Part shown: piece by piece, positions 32,069 to 39,729 of the stretch
Numbering within the stretch: the first letter of the stretch is position 1
Layout of the letters: the number at the start of each line of letters is the position of its first letter
Source of the DNA: Hydrogenophaga sp.
GTDB taxonomy: Bacteria > Pseudomonadota > Gammaproteobacteria > Burkholderiales > Burkholderiaceae_C
NCBI GenBank assembly: GCA_018993155.1
Contig: JAGKSX010000047.1
Location: 1 to 64,000, forward strand
Reading direction: 5' to 3'
Length of the DNA stretch: 64,000 nucleotides
The notes under the pieces: model-generated
Database searches by the model: none
What the model was told of the DNA's origin: nothing
The model's input: the letters and a program-made list of their open reading frames with translations, nothing else
Program-made: the position numbers and the translations under genes

Positions 32069-33900
32069 AACGCTTCGCGGCCCTGTTCGACGAGTTGGAC
32101 GCGACCACCGCGACCAACGCCAAGGTCGCCGCGCTGCGCCGCTACCTGGCCGAGGTGGACGATGCCGACGCGGCCTGGGCGGTGTATTTCCTGGCTGGCG
32201 GGAAGCCGCGCCAGCTCGTCAAGACGGCGCAATTGCGCGCGCAGGCGATCGCCGCCTCGGGCCTGCCGGAGTGGTTGTTCGAGGCCAGCTACCAGGCGGT
32301 GGGCGACCTGGCCGAAACCATCGCGCTGGTGTTGCCCCTCCCGCAGCAGGCCGAAAACATGCAGACCCGGTTGAGCGAGTGGATGGAAGAGCGGCTGCTG
32401 CCCCTGCGCGGGCAAGGGGACGAAGCCGTGGCCATGGCCCTGGGCGCCTGGTGGCGCGAGCTCGATGCCGCAGGGCGTTTCCTGCTCGTCAAGCTGGTGG
32501 GCGGAGGCTTTCGCGTCGGCGTGAGCAAGCTGCTGGTGCAGCGCGCGATCGCCGCACACGCCGGGCTGGACGCCAAGCTGGTGGCCGCGCGCATGATGGG
32601 CTTCACCGACAGCAAACGCTCGCCCACGCCCGCCCTGTACCGCGCGCTGGTGGCGCCGGCCGAGCCGCAAGGCGAGGCGCGGGGCGGCCGCGACCCGAGC
32701 CAGCCCTATCCTTTCTTCCTGGCCAGTCCCTTGAGCGCGGAGGCGGACGGCGATCTCCTGGCCATGGAGATAGCGAGCGCGGGCCCGGCCCAGACCATGG
32801 AGGCCCGCCTGGGCCCCGCAAGCGATTGGCTGGCCGAGTGGAAGTTCGACGGCATCCGTGGCCAGATCGTCAAACGCGCCGGGCAGGTGTGGGTGTGGTC
32901 GCGCGGTGAGGAACTGATGAGCGAGCGATTCCCCGAGCTGCAGGCGCTCGCGCAGCGCTGGCCGGACGGCACCGTGCTGGACGGCGAAATCCTGGTGTGG
33001 GACGACGGCGACCCGGCCAAGCCCCGGCTGCCCGGCAGCGAAAGACCGGGCGGCCCCGCACCCTTCGCCCTGTTGCAGCAGCGCATCGGCCGCAAGACCC
33101 TGGGCCCCAAGGTGCTGGCCGAGGCGCCGGTCAGCTTCATGGCCTACGACCTGCTCGAGGCCGGCCACGATGACCTGCGCCAGCTGCCGCAGCACGAACG
33201 CCGCCTGCGCCTGGAGGCCCTGGCCGCCACGCTCAACGCCACGCCCGGCCCGCGCCTGTGGCTCTCGCCCCGGGTGCCGGGCGGGGACTGGGCCACGCTG
33301 GCCCGCTGGCGCGCGCAGGCGCGGTCGCTCGACGTGGAGGGCCTGATGCTCAAGCACCGCGCCAGCGCCTACGGCACCGGCCGGCAGAAACGCGGCGACG
33401 GCCCGGGTCTGCTGGCATGGTGGAAATGGAAGATCGATCCGCTGACGATCGATGGCGTGCTGATCTACGCCCAGGCCGGCCACGGCCGCCGCGCCTCGGT
33501 CTACACCGACTACACCTTCGCGGTGTGGAACCGCCCCCCGGTGGACGCCGCCGAGGCGCAGGGGGTTGTCGAGGCGATCGCGCAGCGCCGCCCGGCCGAC
33601 CCCGAGGGCCTGCAGCTGGTGGCCTTCACCAAGGCCTATTCGGGTCTGACCGACGAGGAGTTCAAGGCGGTCGATGCGGTGATCCGCCAGAACACGCTGG
33701 AGAAGTTCGGCCCGGTGCGCAGCGTGCGGCCCACGCTGGTGTTCGAGCTGGCGTTCGAGGGCATCGCGCGCAGTTCGCGCCACAAGAGCGGCGTGGCGCT
33801 GCGCTTTCCGCGCATGCAGCGCATCCGCGACGACAAGCCGCTGCACGAGGCCAACACCCTGCAAGACCTCGAGCAACTGCTGGCCAGCAAGGCCGGCTGA
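32065..33900 (+). CDS. ATP-dependent DNA ligase (LigB/LigC-like, exonuclease-linked)
   Basis: 611-residue nick-sealing enzyme. The nucleophile is Lys260 in motif I, EWKFDGIRGQ; motif III is FMAYDLLE, motif IV DVEGLMLKHR and motif V WWKWKIDPLTIDGVLIYAQ. Residues 1-205 form the N-terminal DNA-binding domain (VKLVGGGFRVGVSKLLVQRA), and an OB domain ends the protein. It has no nuclease or primase domain, so it is not a LigD. Working with the overlapping exonuclease, it probably serves a repair pathway beside the essential NAD-dependent LigA, which should lie elsewhere. Confidence 0.93.
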   Translation: MKRFAALFDELDATTATNAKVAALRRYLAEVDDADAAWAVYFLAGGKPRQLVKTAQLRAQAIAASGLPEWLFEASYQAVGDLAETIALVLPLPQQAENMQTRLSEWMEERLLPLRGQGDEAVAMALGAWWRELDAAGRFLLVKLVGGGFRVGVSKLLVQRAIAAHAGLDAKLVAARMMGFTDSKRSPTPALYRALVAPAEPQGEARGGRDPSQPYPFFLASPLSAEADGDLLAMEIASAGPAQTMEARLGPASDWLAEWKFDGIRGQIVKRAGQVWVWSRGEELMSERFPELQALAQRWPDGTVLDGEILVWDDGDPAKPRLPGSERPGGPAPFALLQQRIGRKTLGPKVLAEAPVSFMAYDLLEAGHDDLRQLPQHERRLRLEALAATLNATPGPRLWLSPRVPGGDWATLARWRAQARSLDVEGLMLKHRASAYGTGRQKRGDGPGLLAWWKWKIDPLTIDGVLIYAQAGHGRRASVYTDYTFAVWNRPPVDAAEAQGVVEAIAQRRPADPEGLQLVAFTKAYSGLTDEEFKAVDAVIRQNTLEKFGPVRSVRPTLVFELAFEGIARSSRHKSGVALRFPRMQRIRDDKPLHEANTLQDLEQLLASKAG

Positions 33901-33962
33901 GTCCCGGCGCCCAATGCCCCCAGGCCGGGTACCCCCGGGAGGTCCGGTGTTAGCATGCCCCA

Positions 33963-34697
33963 ATGCTGACGAAAACCGCATCCGACATGACCTCCGCAGC
34001 CCCCCCTGACGACGACCACGGCGTGCCCGTTTCCGTCAAGATCCGCGAGCGCGTGAAGGCCGCGCGCCAGCGCTTCCACTCCAACGACAACATCGCCGAG
34101 TTCATCCAGCCCGGCGAGCTGGAGAAGCTGCTCGACGAAGTGACCGAGAAGATGCAGGGCGTGCTCGATGCCATGGTCATCGACACCGAGAACGACCACA
34201 ACACCGGCGACACCGCGCGCCGCGTGGCCAAGATGTACCTCAAGGAGGTGTTCAACGGCCGTTACGTGAAGGCCCCGAGCATCACCGAGTTCCCCAACGC
34301 CGAGCACCTCAACGAGCTGATGATCGTCGGCCCGATCACCGTGCGCAGCGCCTGCAGCCACCACTTCTGCCCGGTCATCGGCAAGATCTGGATCGGCGTG
34401 ATGCCCAACGAGCACACCAACGTGATCGGCCTGTCCAAGTACGCGCGCCTGGCCGAATGGATCATGGGCCGCCCGCAGATCCAGGAAGAGGCCGTGGTGC
34501 AACTGGCCGACCTGATCCAGGAGAAGACCCAGCCCGACGGCCTGGCGCTGGTGATGGAGGCCAGCCACTACTGCATGGCCTGGCGCGGGGTCAAGGACAT
34601 GAACAGCAAGATGATCAACTCGGTCATGCGCGGCGTGTTCCTCAAAGACCCCAACCTGCGCCGCGAATTCCTCGCCCTCATCCCCCGTCAATCCTGA
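33963..34697 (+). CDS. folE: GTP cyclohydrolase I
   Basis: Converts GTP to 7,8-dihydroneopterin triphosphate, the entry to folate (and tetrahydropterin) synthesis. Type IA zinc ligands are visible in RSACSHHFCPVIGK (Cys and His) and in MEASHYCMAWRG (second Cys). The catalytic HNTGDTARRVAKMY segment follows. At 244 residues it is slightly longer than E. coli FolE because of an N-terminal extension; a start at the ninth residue (MTSAAPP) is also possible. It precedes the BLUF gene by 8 bp. Confidence 0.95.
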   Translation: MLTKTASDMTSAAPPDDDHGVPVSVKIRERVKAARQRFHSNDNIAEFIQPGELEKLLDEVTEKMQGVLDAMVIDTENDHNTGDTARRVAKMYLKEVFNGRYVKAPSITEFPNAEHLNELMIVGPITVRSACSHHFCPVIGKIWIGVMPNEHTNVIGLSKYARLAEWIMGRPQIQEEAVVQLADLIQEKTQPDGLALVMEASHYCMAWRGVKDMNSKMINSVMRGVFLKDPNLRREFLALIPRQS

Positions 34698-34705
34698 GGC
34701 CCATC

Positions 34706-35131
34706 ATGCTGGTACGCCTGCTCTACGTCAGCCGCGCTGTCGACAAGGACTGCGCCAAAGCCATCGAATCCATCCTGGAGTCATCGCGCTCGCACAACCT
34801 GGGCAACGGCATCACCGGTGTGCTCTGCTACGGCGGCGGCGTGTTCCTGCAAGCCATCGAGGGCGGCCGCAACGCGGTGAACGACCTCTACAGCCACATC
34901 GTGGCCGACCCGCGCCACACCGAGGTGGTGCTGCTGCACTACGAAGAGATCACCGAGCGCCGCTTCGGTGGCTGGACCATGGGCCAGGTCAACCTCTCCA
35001 AGCTCAACACCTCCATCGTGCTGAAGTACTCCGAGCGCCCCGAGTTCGATCCCTACGCCGTCTCGGGCCAGGTGTCGCTGGCCCTTCTGGAGGAGTTGAT
35101 GGCCACGGCCAGCATCATCGGCAGAGCTTGA
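34706..35131 (+). CDS. BLUF-domain blue-light sensor, short single-domain type
   Basis: 141-residue flavin-binding photoreceptor. The residues that wire FAD photochemistry are present: Tyr7 (LLYVSRA), Asn31 (SRSHNLGNGITGVL), Gln49 (FLQAIEGG), Trp90 and Met92 (RFGGWTMG). About 45 residues after the core form the usual two-helix cap, and there is no output domain, as in PixD-type proteins that signal through a partner. It is almost certainly co-transcribed with folE. Which partner or output it controls cannot be read from the window. Confidence 0.93.
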   Translation: MLVRLLYVSRAVDKDCAKAIESILESSRSHNLGNGITGVLCYGGGVFLQAIEGGRNAVNDLYSHIVADPRHTEVVLLHYEEITERRFGGWTMGQVNLSKLNTSIVLKYSERPEFDPYAVSGQVSLALLEELMATASIIGRA

Positions 35132-35255
35132 GGATCTCCCCCCTGCGCCGCTGCGCGGCTTCCCCCCTCCGTGGCGCGCCTTCGGCGCTTCGAGGGGGGA
35201 CGGCACCTGGGGCCGGCGGAGCCGGACCCCTCGGTGCCCCTTGGGTTGGGCTTCC
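35131..35255. repeat. Hairpin-rich GC intergenic element after the BLUF gene
   Basis: Three nested inverted repeats follow one another: GCCGC-tgc-GCGGC; CCCCCTC...GAGGGGG enclosing GCGCC-ttc-GGCGC; and GGCACC...GGTGCC enclosing GGGGCCGGC...GCCGGACCCC. The composition and layout resemble intergenic repeats I know from Comamonadaceae genomes. It may double as a terminator or mRNA-stabilising structure. Only one copy of this exact form is in the window, so its repeat nature is an inference. Confidence 0.55.
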
Positions 35256-35268
35256 CTTCTGACGCTGC

Positions 35269-36150
35269 ATGTCGCTGAACGCGTTCTGTCTCATCGTGCT
35301 GGCCGGCCTGATCCACGCCGGCTGGAACATCGTCGCCAAGAAGGCCGCGGGCGATGCGCGTTTTGCGTTTTTCAACGCCTTCCTCATGATGCTGGTCTGG
35401 GCGCCGCTGGGCTGGTGGCTGGGCCGCGAGGAGGTGCCGCGCTGGGGGGCCACCGAATGGGGTTTCGTGGTCGCCAGCGGCGTGCTGCACGTCTTCTACT
35501 ACGTGATCCTGCTGCGTGGCTACCGCAAGGCCGACCTCACCGTGGTCTATCCCATGGCGCGCGGCTCGGGGCCGCTGCTGTCTTCGCTCGTGGCCATCGT
35601 GTTCCTGGGCGAGCGCATCTCGGCCCTCGGTGCCCTGGGCATCGCGGGGGTGGTGGGCGGTGTGTTCCTGATCGCCGGCGGCCCGGGCCTGCTGCGTGCC
35701 GCGCACGATCCGGTGGCGCGCCGCCGCGTGCACAAGGGCATGGTCTACGGCTTGCTCACGGGCGTGTTCATCGCGGCCTACACGGTGGTGGACGGCTACG
35801 CGGTCAAAGTGCTGCTGATGTCGCCCATCCTGATCGACTACATGGGCAATTTCGTGCGCCTGGGCCTGCTCGCCCCGGCCGTGCTGCGCGACATCCCCAC
35901 CGCCCGGCAGCTGTGGCGCGTGCAGTGGCGCTATGCGTTGCTGGTGGCGGTGGTCAGCCCCATTGCCTATGTGCTGGTGCTGTACGCCATGCGCGAGGCG
36001 CCGCTGTCGCACGTGGCGCCGGCGCGCGAGGTGTCCATGCTGTTCGCGGCGCTGATCGGCGGCCACCTGCTGGGCGAGGGCGACCGCGCGGCGCGCATCC
36101 TCGGTGCCCTGTGCATTGCGGCCGGTGTGACCGCATTGGCGCTGGGCTGA
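35269..36150 (+). CDS. EamA/DMT-family transporter
   Basis: 293-residue inner-membrane protein with about ten hydrophobic helices in two EamA-like halves. Family marks are LIHAGWNIVAKKA in helix 1, YRKADLTVVYPMARGSGPLLS in helix 3-4 and APAREVSMLFAALIGGHLLGEG in the second half. Drug/metabolite transporters of this type usually export small metabolites; the substrate is not predictable. It follows the hairpin element and precedes the DUF429 gene by 5 bp. Confidence 0.85.
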   Translation: MSLNAFCLIVLAGLIHAGWNIVAKKAAGDARFAFFNAFLMMLVWAPLGWWLGREEVPRWGATEWGFVVASGVLHVFYYVILLRGYRKADLTVVYPMARGSGPLLSSLVAIVFLGERISALGALGIAGVVGGVFLIAGGPGLLRAAHDPVARRRVHKGMVYGLLTGVFIAAYTVVDGYAVKVLLMSPILIDYMGNFVRLGLLAPAVLRDIPTARQLWRVQWRYALLVAVVSPIAYVLVLYAMREAPLSHVAPAREVSMLFAALIGGHLLGEGDRAARILGALCIAAGVTALALG

Positions 36151-36155
36151 GTGGC

Positions 36156-37001
36156 ATGAGCGAGGCATCGGGCTGGCAGCTGCTGGGCTGCGATTTCAGC
36201 AGCGCACCGAGCCGGCGCAAACCGATCACGCTCGCCGTGGGCCGGGCCGACCGGGGTCGCGTGGTGCTCGAGGGCGTGGCGCACTTCGAGACGCTCGACG
36301 CCTGGAGCCAGCGCCTGGCGGCACCGGGGCGCTGGGTGGGCGGCTTCGACCTGCCGTTCGGCCTGCCGCGCGAACTGGTCACCACTCTGGGCTGGCCGAC
36401 CGACTGGGCGGCCTGCATGGCGCACTACAAGGGCCTGAGCCGCGAGTCGATCCGCGAGGCCTTCGCTGCCTTCTGCGATGCGCGGCCGGTGGGCGGCAAG
36501 TTCGCGCACCGCGCCACCGATGGGCCGGCCGGCTCCAGCCCGAGCATGAAATGGGTCAACCCGCCGGTGGCCTTCATGCTGCACGCTGGCGTGCCGCGCC
36601 TGATCGCCGCCGGCGTCACCCTGCCGGGCCTGTTCGAGGGCGACGGCAGCCGCGTGGGGCTGGAGGCCTACCCGGGCCTGGTCGCGCGCAGTGTGCTGGG
36701 CCCGGCCTCGTACAAGAGCGACGACAAGGCCAAGCAGACGCCCGAGCGCCTGATCGCGCGCAAGACGCTGATCAACGCGCTGGAGAACGGCCAGGCCCCG
36801 CTGCTGCAGGCCGTGGGCCTGCGCCTGCGGCTCACGCACGCCCAGCGCGACGCGCTGGCCGACGATGCCAGCGGCGACCGGCTGGACGCCGTGCTCTGCC
36901 TGCTGCAGGCGGCCTGGGCCGAGCAGCAGCACCGCGCCGGCGTGCCGCGCTGGGGCCTGCCGGTGTTCGACCCGCTCGAAGGCTGGATCGTCACGGCCTG
37001 A
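36156..37001 (+). CDS. DUF429 protein, RNase H-like fold nuclease candidate
   Basis: 281-residue protein opening with LLGCDFSSAPSRRKPITLAVG, the DUF429 start in which a conserved Asp lies on the first strand of a predicted RNase H-like fold. A second acidic position follows in GGFDLPFGLP, and a third cluster in DASGDRLDAVLCLLQAAW near residue 240. These could form a metal site for nucleic-acid cleavage, but no function is established for the family. It is packed behind the EamA gene, probably in the same transcript. Confidence 0.78.
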   Translation: MSEASGWQLLGCDFSSAPSRRKPITLAVGRADRGRVVLEGVAHFETLDAWSQRLAAPGRWVGGFDLPFGLPRELVTTLGWPTDWAACMAHYKGLSRESIREAFAAFCDARPVGGKFAHRATDGPAGSSPSMKWVNPPVAFMLHAGVPRLIAAGVTLPGLFEGDGSRVGLEAYPGLVARSVLGPASYKSDDKAKQTPERLIARKTLINALENGQAPLLQAVGLRLRLTHAQRDALADDASGDRLDAVLCLLQAAWAEQQHRAGVPRWGLPVFDPLEGWIVTA

Positions 37002-37080
37002 CGGGTTGGTACCCGTGCGACAGCGCGGGATTTCGGCACTGCCTAGAATTCGTCGGGTCCGGCCCTGTGCCGGACACAAG

Positions 37081-37270
37081 CGTTCTCAGGGCGGGGTGAA
37101 ACTCCCCACCGGCGGTGATGGCGGCGTGGCGACACGACCGCACGAGTGCCGCGAGCGCCCAGGCGCCGGTTCGTCCAGCGCGTGGGGTCAGCAGACCCGG
37201 TGGGATCCCGGGACCGACGGTAAGAAGCGGGTCTGACCGACCCGCTTGACAGTCCGGATGAAAGAGAGCG
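37081..37270 (+). promoter_or_regulatory. FMN riboswitch (RFN element) upstream of ribH
   Basis: The RFN consensus is clear: 5' CGTTCTCAGGGCGGGGTGAA, ACTCCCCACCGGCGGT, then later GGTCAGCAGACCCGGTG, CCGACGGT and ACAGTCCGGATGAAAGAGAG. The outer P1 helix pairs CGTTCTC (37081-37087) with GAGAGCG (37264-37270), including one G-U. An extra 9-bp hairpin (37225-37247) is inserted between CCGACGGT and AGTCCGGATG. The ribH ATG lies 91 nt downstream, so control may act on translation or on termination in that stretch. The remainder of the 37002-37361 gap shows no gene. Confidence 0.95.
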
Positions 37271-37361
37271 CGAGCCAGGCACCCCCGTGCGCGCCCGCGC
37301 GCCGGCGGCGCGTGCGCTTGTGCGCCCTGATTTGTTGGCCCCTCCTTTTTCCGAGGACACC

Positions 37362-37871
37362 ATGAATCAGACCGAGTCTTCCCACCACCTCCACCTGCCC
37401 GCCGGCCTGCGCTTCGCGTTCGTCGAGGCGTCCTGGCACGCCGACATCGTGCACCAGGCGCGCGATGCCTTCTTCGCCGAAATGGCGCAAGGCGGCTTCG
37501 GCGCCGACGCCATCGATGTGTTCGACGTGCCCGGCGCCTTCGAGATCCCGCTGCATGCCCAGCGACTGGCCCGTTCCGGCCGCTACGCCGCCGTCGTCGG
37601 CAGCGCGCTGGTGGTCGACGGAGGCATCTACCGCCACGACTTCGTTTCGCAGACCGTGGTGCAGGCGCTCATGGACGTGCAGCTCGACACCAGCGTGCCG
37701 ATGATCTCGGCCGTGCTCACGCCGCACCACTTCCACGAACACGCCGAGCACCGCAAGTACTTCCTGCGCCACTTTGCCGTCAAGGGCACCGAGGCCGCGC
37801 AGGCCTGCCTGCAGACCGTGGCCGGCCTGCGCCGCCTGGACGCGTTGCTCAGCCCGACCGCCGCCGCCTGA
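37362..37871 (+). CDS. ribH: 6,7-dimethyl-8-ribityllumazine synthase, type II (RibH2-like)
   Basis: Condenses 3,4-dihydroxy-2-butanone phosphate with the ribitylaminopyrimidine to give lumazine, the penultimate step to riboflavin. Family features are [12 protein letters not shown] and [18 protein letters not shown], where His92 aligns with the catalytic His. The segment [20 protein letters not shown] replaces the usual GVLTTDT motif and matches type II (Brucella RibH2-like, decameric) synthases. No other rib gene is adjacent, so this is probably a second, riboswitch-controlled paralogue of the synthase in the main rib operon. Confidence 0.92.
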   Translation: MNQTESSHHLHLPAGLRFAFVEASWHADIVHQARDAFFAEMAQGGFGADAIDVFDVPGAFEIPLHAQRLARSGRYAAVVGSALVVDGGIYRHDFVSQTVVQALMDVQLDTSVPMISAVLTPHHFHEHAEHRKYFLRHFAVKGTEAAQACLQTVAGLRRLDALLSPTAAA

Positions 37872-37922
37872 CGGCCGGCGCCTTGAGCGCGCGGTGGCGA
37901 TGGGGTACAACCGCCGTTCACC

Positions 37923-38750
37923 ATGTCGCTGCTGCGCCTGCCTTCGCCCGCCCTGCGCCCTTTCGTGGCGCAGCTGTGGGCGAGCGAGGACCCGGGCGAG
38001 GTGCGCTACGCCACCCCATGGCGCGAGCACGCCTTGCCCAGCGGGGCGATGCACCTCGTCATCCGGCTCTCCGATCACCCGCTGCGCATCGCCGATGCCG
38101 GCAGCGGCGACCGCGCGCAGACGGTGGCCCCGTCGCTGGTGGGCGGCACGCGCTCGAGGTTCTACCTGCGGGAGTTGCTCGCACCTTCCTGCTCCGTGGG
38201 CGCGGTGCTGCGCCCCGGTGCGGCCCAATGCCTGTTCGGTGGCGTGACCGCCGACGAGCTGGCCGAACGCCACACCCCGCTGGACGCGCTGTGGGGCGCT
38301 GAGGCACATCGACTGCGCGAGCGGCTGCTGGCCCTGCGCACGCCGCAGGACCGGTTGACCGTGTTCGAGGCCGCGCTCGCGGCGCGCCTGCCGCGCGTGC
38401 AGGGCCTGCATCCCGCGGTGGCCGGCGCGCTGGCGCAGTTCCGGGGTGGGGTGTCGGTGGCGGCCGCCGTGCGGGACAGCGGTTTCAGCCACCGCCGCTT
38501 CCTGCAGCTGTTCCGCCAGGGCGTGGGCCTGGCGCCCAAGACCTACCTGCGCGTGCTGCGTTTCCAGCGCGTGCTGCCGATCCTGCGCTCGAATCCCGCG
38601 CTGTCCCTGGCGGGGCTGGCGGCAGACCTGGGCTACAGCGACCAGTCGCATTTCAACCGCGAGTTCCTGGCCTTCAGCGGCGTCACGCCACTCGCGTACC
38701 GCGAGCGCATGGGGGCCGACACGAACCACCTGCCGATGGGGGGCGGCTGA
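37923..38750 (+). CDS. AraC-family transcriptional regulator
   Basis: 275-residue regulator. The N-terminal sensor region (about 1-160, with the LRPFVAQLWASE opening) resembles the DUF6597-type domain found in AraC proteins. The C-terminal double helix-turn-helix covers about residues 175-265, with GFSHRRFLQLFRQGVGLAPKTYLRVLRF and the AraC signature LADLGYSDQSHFNREFLAFSGVTPLAYR. The ligand and targets are unknown. The VOC gene 80 bp downstream on the same strand is the obvious candidate target or partner. Confidence 0.9.
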   Translation: MSLLRLPSPALRPFVAQLWASEDPGEVRYATPWREHALPSGAMHLVIRLSDHPLRIADAGSGDRAQTVAPSLVGGTRSRFYLRELLAPSCSVGAVLRPGAAQCLFGGVTADELAERHTPLDALWGAEAHRLRERLLALRTPQDRLTVFEAALAARLPRVQGLHPAVAGALAQFRGGVSVAAAVRDSGFSHRRFLQLFRQGVGLAPKTYLRVLRFQRVLPILRSNPALSLAGLAADLGYSDQSHFNREFLAFSGVTPLAYRERMGADTNHLPMGGG

Positions 38751-38830
38751 GGTCAATTTTTTTCTATACGGCCGTCTGAGGCCCGCGGAAGATGCGGCCC
38801 CTGTCCCTTCCTGTCCAACGAGGTGAAGCC

Positions 38831-39274
38831 ATGAAGATCGAAGAAGTGTTCGCCTACCTTTGCGTGTCCGACGCGAAGGCCGCCATCGCGTTCTACGGGA
38901 ACGCTTTCGGCGCGACCGAGAAGTTCCGCCTCACCGAACCGGGGGGTCGCGTTGGCCACGCCGAGATGGCCTTCGGCCCGATGACCGTCATGCTCAGCGA
39001 CGAGTACCCGGAATACGGCATCCGCTCGGCCTCAGCCATCGGCGCCACGCCCGTGTCCATCCACCTGCACGTGGACAACGCCGACCGCATGATCGAGCAG
39101 GCCCTGAAGGCCGGGGCGACGCTCGAGCGCGAGGCGCAGGACGCGTTCTACGGCGAACGCTCCGGCGTCGTGCGCGACCCCTTCGGTCACCGCTGGCTGA
39201 TCGGCCACGCCATCGAGGAGGTGACCACGGAGGAGATGCAGCGCCGCTACACGGCCTTGATGACATCCGGGTAA
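38831..39274 (+). CDS. VOC-superfamily (glyoxalase/bleomycin resistance-like) protein
   Basis: 147-residue protein with the paired beta-alpha-beta-beta-beta modules of the vicinal-oxygen-chelate fold. Visible marks are YLCVSDAKAAIAFYGNAFGA in module 1 and HLHVDNADRMIEQALKAGA then RSGVVRDPFGHRWLIGHAIEEV in module 2, the PhnB/YdfB-like ending. Candidate metal ligands (His in the GHAEMAF strand, His in IHLHV, Glu late) are present, but the substrate is unknown. GAGG precedes the ATG at a normal distance; the in-frame upstream start lacks one. Confidence 0.85.
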   Translation: MKIEEVFAYLCVSDAKAAIAFYGNAFGATEKFRLTEPGGRVGHAEMAFGPMTVMLSDEYPEYGIRSASAIGATPVSIHLHVDNADRMIEQALKAGATLEREAQDAFYGERSGVVRDPFGHRWLIGHAIEEVTTEEMQRRYTALMTSG

Positions 39275-39303
39275 GCTGTCTTCCGTGTTTCAGGAGGACT
39301 CCC

Positions 39304-39729
39304 ATGTACCCTTGGCTCTTTCTGTGGGCGCCGCAGCTGCAGTTGCCCTTCAGCGGCGATGTGGCGCAGCGCATCGAACCCCGCACCCAGTGGTTCTTTG
39401 ACGGCATCGACACCGCGTCGGGCGATCCGGTGATCGAGCGCAAGGCCTTCGAGGTGGCGACCTATGGGCGCCAACTTGGGCTGATCACCGAACTGCTGCT
39501 CGACATGGCCGTGCAGACGCCGCCACGCACCCCGGCCGGCCGCGAGGCGCGCCAGCGGTTGCAGAAGATCCAGGCCGAGGTCGAGCGCATCAAAGCCGAG
39601 GACGCGGCGACCCAGGTGGACATGGTCGAGGCCGGCCTGCGGCGCCTCAAGGCCCGCCACCGACCCGAGTACGAAGCCCTGCGCGAGCGCTTGCAAAAAG
39701 CCCTGGCCGCGCCCGAGGCCGCACCGTGA
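39304..39729 (+). CDS. Hypothetical protein with C-terminal coiled coil
   Basis: 141 residues, preceded by AGGAGG at a good distance (caggaggactccc-ATG). The N-terminal half is aromatic-rich (MYPWLFLWAPQLQLPFSGDV, TQWFFDGID). The C-terminal half, from about residue 75, is strongly charged and helical (ARQRLQKIQAEVERIKAEDA...), likely a coiled coil. I recognise no family. The next gene starts inside its stop codon, so the two probably work together. Confidence 0.7.
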   Translation: MYPWLFLWAPQLQLPFSGDVAQRIEPRTQWFFDGIDTASGDPVIERKAFEVATYGRQLGLITELLLDMAVQTPPRTPAGREARQRLQKIQAEVERIKAEDAATQVDMVEAGLRRLKARHRPEYEALRERLQKALAAPEAAP

